A stretch of 9,368 nucleotides of DNA from an uncultured Collinsella sp. (lineage in GTDB: Bacteria; Actinomycetota; Coriobacteriia; Coriobacteriales; Coriobacteriaceae): positions 1 through 9,368 of the forward strand of contig CABRWN010000078.1 of NCBI GenBank assembly GCA_902474645.1, in the 5' to 3' direction. The notes beneath the pieces were generated by a model, which saw only the letters and a list, made by a program, of their open reading frames with translations, made no database searches and was not told where the DNA came from. Shown here piece after piece: positions 7,179 to 9,368 of the stretch. Made by a program: the position numbers and the translations under genes. Position 1 is the first letter of the stretch. Each line of letters starts with the position of its first letter.

Positions 7179-8198
7179 TTATAAAACGATACCGTCCATG
7201 GAGTTGGCGACGTTCTCGACCAGCCCCGCGCGCACGGCTTCGGCCGCCGCGAGCGTACCGTTTTTGACAGCCTCGACCGAGGTGGCGCCATGGCCGATCA
7301 GGACCACGCCGCGCAGGCCCAAAAGAATCGCGCCGCCCTTGGCGTCGCCCGAAAGCTTGGCCTTTATCTCGCGCATCTGCTTTTTAATGAGCAGCGCGGC
7401 GATCTTGGTGCCAAGCGAAGACATAAACACGCCCTTGAGCTCCTGCAGCAAAAACTTGGCAGCGCCCTCGGTGGCCTTGAGCGCAATATTGCCCGACATG
7501 CCATCGGCAACGACGACATCGAAGTTACCCGAGGTGATGTCCGTTCCCTCGCAGTTACCAACAAAGCCGGGAACGGCGGCTTTCATGGCCGGGAAGCAAG
7601 CCTTGGTAAAGTTGGAGCCCTTCTCGTCCTCGGTGCCGTTGGCAAGCAGGCCCACGCGGGGATGCTCGATGCCCAGGACGACGCGGGCATAGGCGCTACC
7701 CATCTGGGCAAAACGCACCATGTCATCGACCTCGACATCGGGGTTGGCGCCCATATCGCACAGCACCGTCAGACCGCCGGCACGATTGGGCAGCGCATTG
7801 GTCAGACAGGGGCGCACCGGCTGCTTCTTGCCTTCGGCCTGATACCTAAACGGCGTCACATAGGCGGTGGCAGCGGCGGTCATGGCACCGGTGGAACCGG
7901 CGGAGAAGAACGCATCCGCGTTGCCCTTCTTAATGGCGCGACACGACAGCACGATCGACGACTTGCGTTTAGTCATCACGGCGCGAATGGGATCGTCATC
8001 CATGGCGATAACGTCGGGTGCCTCAAGGGCCTCAACACGTGCGTGGGAAGCAGCAAAGGGATTGACGATTTCGGCGGGGCCAGCTGCCAAGACCTCGATA
8101 TCGGGATCGGCGGCAAGTGCAGCCTCGATACCATCGAGAACAACCTGAGGTTTCTCGTCTCCACCCACAACGTCTACACAAACGCGAACGTTACTCAT
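7179..8198 (-). CDS. plsX: Phosphate acyltransferase PlsX
   Basis: PlsX converts acyl-ACP and phosphate to acyl-phosphate and ACP, feeding PlsY for the first acylation of glycerol-3-phosphate in phospholipid synthesis; it is a peripheral membrane enzyme. With the start chosen here it is 339 aa, normal for the family. Motifs: CVDVVGGDEKP (8-18, variant of DAMGGD), SAGSTGA (99-105), LCDMGAN (146-152), GLLANGTEDEKGSN (183-196), EGTDITSGNFDVVVADGMSG (217-236), and LLGLRGVVLIGHGA (292-305). There are two ATGs two codons apart (8204 and 8198). AAGGAG at 8206-8211 is 7 bases from the second but only 1 from the first, so I use 8198. A terminator-like hairpin sits directly upstream of the ribosome binding site. 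rpmF precedes it, as in the widespread yceD-rpmF-plsX order. Confidence 0.96.
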   Translation of the reverse strand: MSNVRVCVDVVGGDEKPQVVLDGIEAALAADPDIEVLAAGPAEIVNPFAASHARVEALEAPDVIAMDDDPIRAVMTKRKSSIVLSCRAIKKGNADAFFSAGSTGAMTAAATAYVTPFRYQAEGKKQPVRPCLTNALPNRAGGLTVLCDMGANPDVEVDDMVRFAQMGSAYARVVLGIEHPRVGLLANGTEDEKGSNFTKACFPAMKAAVPGFVGNCEGTDITSGNFDVVVADGMSGNIALKATEGAAKFLLQELKGVFMSSLGTKIAALLIKKQMREIKAKLSGDAKGGAILLGLRGVVLIGHGATSVEAVKNGTLAAAEAVRAGLVENVANSMDGIVL

Positions 8199-8205
8199 AT
8201 ACATG

Positions 8206-8211
8206 CTCCTT
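8206..8211 (-). promoter_or_regulatory. Ribosome binding site of plsX, deciding between two ATGs
   Basis: The minus strand reads AAGGAG followed by CATGTAT and ATG. Spacing is 7 bases to the ATG at 8198 and 1 base to the ATG at 8204. This argues for the downstream start and an N-terminus of MSNVRVCVDV. Confidence 0.75.
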
Positions 8212-8215
8212 ATAC

Positions 8216-8244
8216 AAAAATGGCCGACTCATTGAGCCGGCCAT
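8216..8244 (-). terminator. Hairpin plus T-run between rpmF and plsX: intrinsic terminator or attenuator
   Basis: On the minus strand the arms ATGGCCGGCTC (8234-8244) and GAGTCGGCCAT (8220-8230) flank a 3-base AAT loop. They form an 11-bp stem that is perfect apart from one G-U wobble in RNA. The stem runs into TTTTTG (8215-8220), so this is a textbook intrinsic terminator. The T-run ends only 4 bases before the plsX AAGGAG, leaving no room for a separate promoter, so any plsX mRNA must pass through the hairpin. Confidence 0.8.
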
Positions 8245-8248
8245 TGTG

Positions 8249-8262
8249 GTTCCATTTGGAAC
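8249..8262. repeat. Small inverted repeat in the plsX leader
   Basis: GTTCCA and TGGAAC flank two bases, giving a 14-base near-palindrome just upstream of the terminator-like hairpin. It is short and could be chance. It could also be half of an alternative fold or a protein site in the plsX leader. Confidence 0.3.
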
Positions 8263-8276
8263 GGCATCGCATCCAG

Positions 8277-8282
8277 AGTATA
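8277..8282 (-). promoter_or_regulatory. Possible -10 box for a plsX leader transcript
   Basis: The minus strand reads TATACT, five of six matches to TATAAT, starting 3 bases after the rpmF stop codon. No convincing -35 hexamer is seen 16-18 bases upstream, where rpmF is still coding. A start here would give a leader of roughly 70 bases containing the small inverted repeat and then the terminator-like hairpin. Speculative. Confidence 0.25.
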
Positions 8283-8283
8283 C

Positions 8284-8298
8284 CGTTACTCGGTAACG
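8284..8298. repeat. Inverted repeat over the rpmF stop codon
   Basis: CGTTAC (8284-8289) and GTAACG (8293-8298) form a perfect 6-bp inverted repeat with a 3-base spacer spanning the last rpmF codons and its stop. No T-run follows, so it is not a terminator by itself. It may be a chance result of the GTT ATC GTT ACC GAG TAA ending. Confidence 0.35.
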
Positions 8299-8465
8299 AT
8301 AACCTCGCGGTCCTTGTAGAAACCGCAGCTGGGGCACACGTGGTGCGGGAGCTTAACAGCGCCGCAACGGGGGCACGTGGACTGAGCCGCAGCCGAAATC
8401 TTCATGTTGGCGGAACGACGGGTGTGAGTGCGGATACGACCCTGCTTTTGTTTAGGTACGGGCAT
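8286..8465 (-). CDS. rpmF: 50S ribosomal protein bL32, zinc-binding form
   Basis: bL32 is a small zinc-ribbon protein of the large ribosomal subunit. This 59-aa gene reads MPVPKQKQGRIRTHTRRSAN at its start, the usual opening MAVPKxKxSxxxxxxRRSxx of bL32. It contains two Cys pairs, CPRC (31-34) and CPSC (44-47), so it is the Cys4 zinc-binding version rather than the Cys-less paralogue used under zinc starvation in some bacteria. The start ATG at 8465 has AAGGAAGG (8471-8478) 5 bases upstream. It is 64 bases downstream of the DUF177 gene, and the pairing yceD-rpmF is widely conserved. Confidence 0.96.
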   Translation of the reverse strand: MPVPKQKQGRIRTHTRRSANMKISAAAQSTCPRCGAVKLPHHVCPSCGFYKDREVIVTE

Positions 8466-8515
8466 AGTGACCTTCCTTATGAACTATCCAGTGTGGCGAT
8501 TACGCGCAAGTAGCG

Positions 8516-8521
8516 ATACTA
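8516..8521 (-). promoter_or_regulatory. Possible extended -10 promoter for rpmF
   Basis: In the 64-base DUF177-rpmF gap (8466-8529) the minus strand reads TGGTAGTAT, an extended -10 (TGN plus TAGTAT), about 50 bases before the rpmF ATG. The -35 region is weak. The gap is more AT-rich than its surroundings, which fits a promoter, but the evidence is thin. Confidence 0.3.
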
Positions 8522-8529
8522 CCACAGTT

Positions 8530-9084
8530 TTACTCATCGAGCTTGAGATTCTTCAATGCTGCAAATGGATTTTCCGTGGCAGCGGCCCATTCTGTCTCTG
8601 CCTGGGCGGCGCAATCGCATTGCTCGACGTTGAGATTGCAGCCGCAAGTGGGGCACAGACCGCGGCAATCGGGCTTGCAGAGCACCACAAACGGCGTGTC
8701 CATGACGACCGCGTCATTGATGGGCTCGCCCAGATCGACGATGCGGTCCTCGCCCAGGAGCTCGTAGCCATCCTCGTAAGCCTCGGGATCCTCAGGCTCC
8801 TCAAAGAGGTAGAACTCCTCGATCTCGCCGGCGATATCAAACGAGGCGGGCTCCAGGCAACGGTCGCACTCGCCGGTGGCGTGCGCGCGGACCATGCCCG
8901 TGAGCAAGACACCGGTACCGGCATTGGTAAAGACAACGTCGTAGTCGATGCCGTCCTGAAGCTGGTACTCCTTCTCGCCCACCATGTAGGTGGCGACATC
9001 GACCTTACCGGTCAGCGGATACGAATCTCCAGGAAACTCGAGCTGCTCGGAAAGATCGACGGTAACGCTCGGGAACTCAGCCAT
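8530..9084 (-). CDS. DUF177 (YceD-like) protein
   Basis: This 184-aa protein belongs to the DUF177/YceD family, which is linked to 23S rRNA and ribosome biogenesis in bacteria and chloroplasts; its molecular activity is not well defined. Family features: RAHATGECDRCLEPA (66-80) with a CxxC pair, and the C-terminal CKPDCRGLCPTCGCN (136-150) plus CDC (156-158), nine cysteines in all, suggesting a metal site (inference). The end NPFAALKNLKLDE is the typical DPRxxxLKxL-like tail. Between the two Cys regions lies a strongly acidic stretch (about 87-115). The ATG at 9084 is chosen because it overlaps the upstream stop in a TAATG. No strong Shine-Dalgarno is visible, so coupling to the upstream gene is likely. 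The symbol yceD applies by family, but the protein is distant from E. coli YceD. Confidence 0.9.
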   Translation of the reverse strand: MAEFPSVTVDLSEQLEFPGDSYPLTGKVDVATYMVGEKEYQLQDGIDYDVVFTNAGTGVLLTGMVRAHATGECDRCLEPASFDIAGEIEEFYLFEEPEDPEAYEDGYELLGEDRIVDLGEPINDAVVMDTPFVVLCKPDCRGLCPTCGCNLNVEQCDCAAQAETEWAAATENPFAALKNLKLDE

Positions 9085-9368
9085 TACCACTGACCATTCT
9101 GCTGGGCGGCACCCTCGTTGAGCTGCTGACGGCAACGGGTAACGGTGCCAGTCAGGCTCTTGAGGTTCTCCTCCAGGTGCGTAAAGACCTGCTCTGCGTA
9201 GTCCTCGGCAGCATAACGCGTCTCGCGCTCGTACTGCTGGGCACGGTCGCGGATGTCGTCGGCCTGCTGCTGCGCAAGGCGGACGATCTCCTGCTCACCG
9301 GCAATGGTGAGGGCCTGCTGCTGAGCGTCGGCGATGATGGAATCGGCCTGAGCGGCGGCAGATGCCAG
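9084..9368 (-). CDS. C-terminal part of a coiled-coil protein, possibly DivIVA-like (partial)
   Basis: An open frame enters from the right edge and stops at TAA (9084-9086), giving 94 residues of the C-terminus. It is rich in Ala, Gln, Glu and Arg with heptad-like spacing (for example ADAQQQALTIAGEQEIVRL), so a long coiled coil is likely for about the first 75 residues. The end, EGAAQQNGQW, is polar and probably disordered. No catalytic motif is visible. DivIVA-like coiled-coil proteins occur near coaD and DUF177 genes in several Gram-positive genomes, which is the basis for the suggestion; the diagnostic N-terminal domain is not in the window. The stop overlaps the DUF177 start by one base. 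Confidence 0.7.
   Translation of the reverse strand: MASAAAQADSIIADAQQQALTIAGEQEIVRLAQQQADDIRDRAQQYERETRYAAEDYAEQVFTHLEENLKSLTGTVTRCRQQLNEGAAQQNGQW

Noticed and set aside
7290..8513. 407-codon plus-strand open frame opposite plsX and rpmF
   Set aside because: It lies antisense to two clearly conserved genes, shows no recognisable motif, and has the kind of composition expected from the complement of high-GC codons.
9085..9135. 17-codon N-terminal extension of the DUF177 protein
   Set aside because: It would overlap the upstream gene's end by many codons. The TAATG junction at 9082-9086 gives a natural coupled start.
1..9368. New defence, mobile or biosynthetic system; CRISPR; tRNA, rRNA or SRP RNA genes
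   Set aside because: All long conserved frames are housekeeping genes with intact motifs. There are no spaced direct repeats, transposase or integrase motifs or cloverleaf sequences, and no gap is large enough to hide a gene.

Overview
The window is a compact housekeeping locus. Its GC content is high, it uses GTG and TTG starts freely, and its gene order mixes Firmicutes and Actinobacteria patterns. That suggests a Coriobacteriia-type actinobacterium, Collinsella-like in protein flavour; this is inference from sequence character, not a database match. Almost everything lies on the minus strand and is read right to left. I see no mobile element, CRISPR array, tRNA, rRNA or phage gene, and no new defence or biosynthetic system.

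In transcription order the minus-strand genes are: the C-terminal end of a coiled-coil, possibly DivIVA-like, protein (cut by the right edge); a DUF177/YceD protein; rpmF (ribosomal protein bL32, only 59 aa); plsX; acpP; rnc (RNase III); smc; ftsY; and ffh. After ffh comes a strong hairpin (118-153). Beyond it, converging on the plus strand, are the last 18 residues of a His/Cys-rich protein that looks like the metal-binding tail of a SlyD-type prolyl isomerase. The longest gene-free stretch is 116 bases (60-175).

The locus joins three jobs. DUF177 and rpmF belong to ribosome and rRNA biology. plsX and acpP start phospholipid synthesis: PlsX uses acyl-ACP, and ACP carries the acyl chain. rnc, smc, ftsY and ffh cover RNA processing, chromosome organisation and co-translational membrane targeting; Ffh and FtsY are direct partners. 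Spacing is tight from acpP to ffh (3 bp, 10 bp, a 1-base TAATG overlap, 10 bp), which implies co-transcription and translational coupling.

The parts that deserve a second look are regulatory or concern single residues. Hairpins followed by T-runs sit just before the ribosome binding sites of both plsX and acpP, the only two lipid genes. RNase III has Asn where the family has a metal-binding Asp. ACP has Asn-Ser-Leu where the family has Asp-Ser-Leu. The Ffh tail carries a perfect 18-bp tandem duplication encoding Gly-Lys-Lys repeats.
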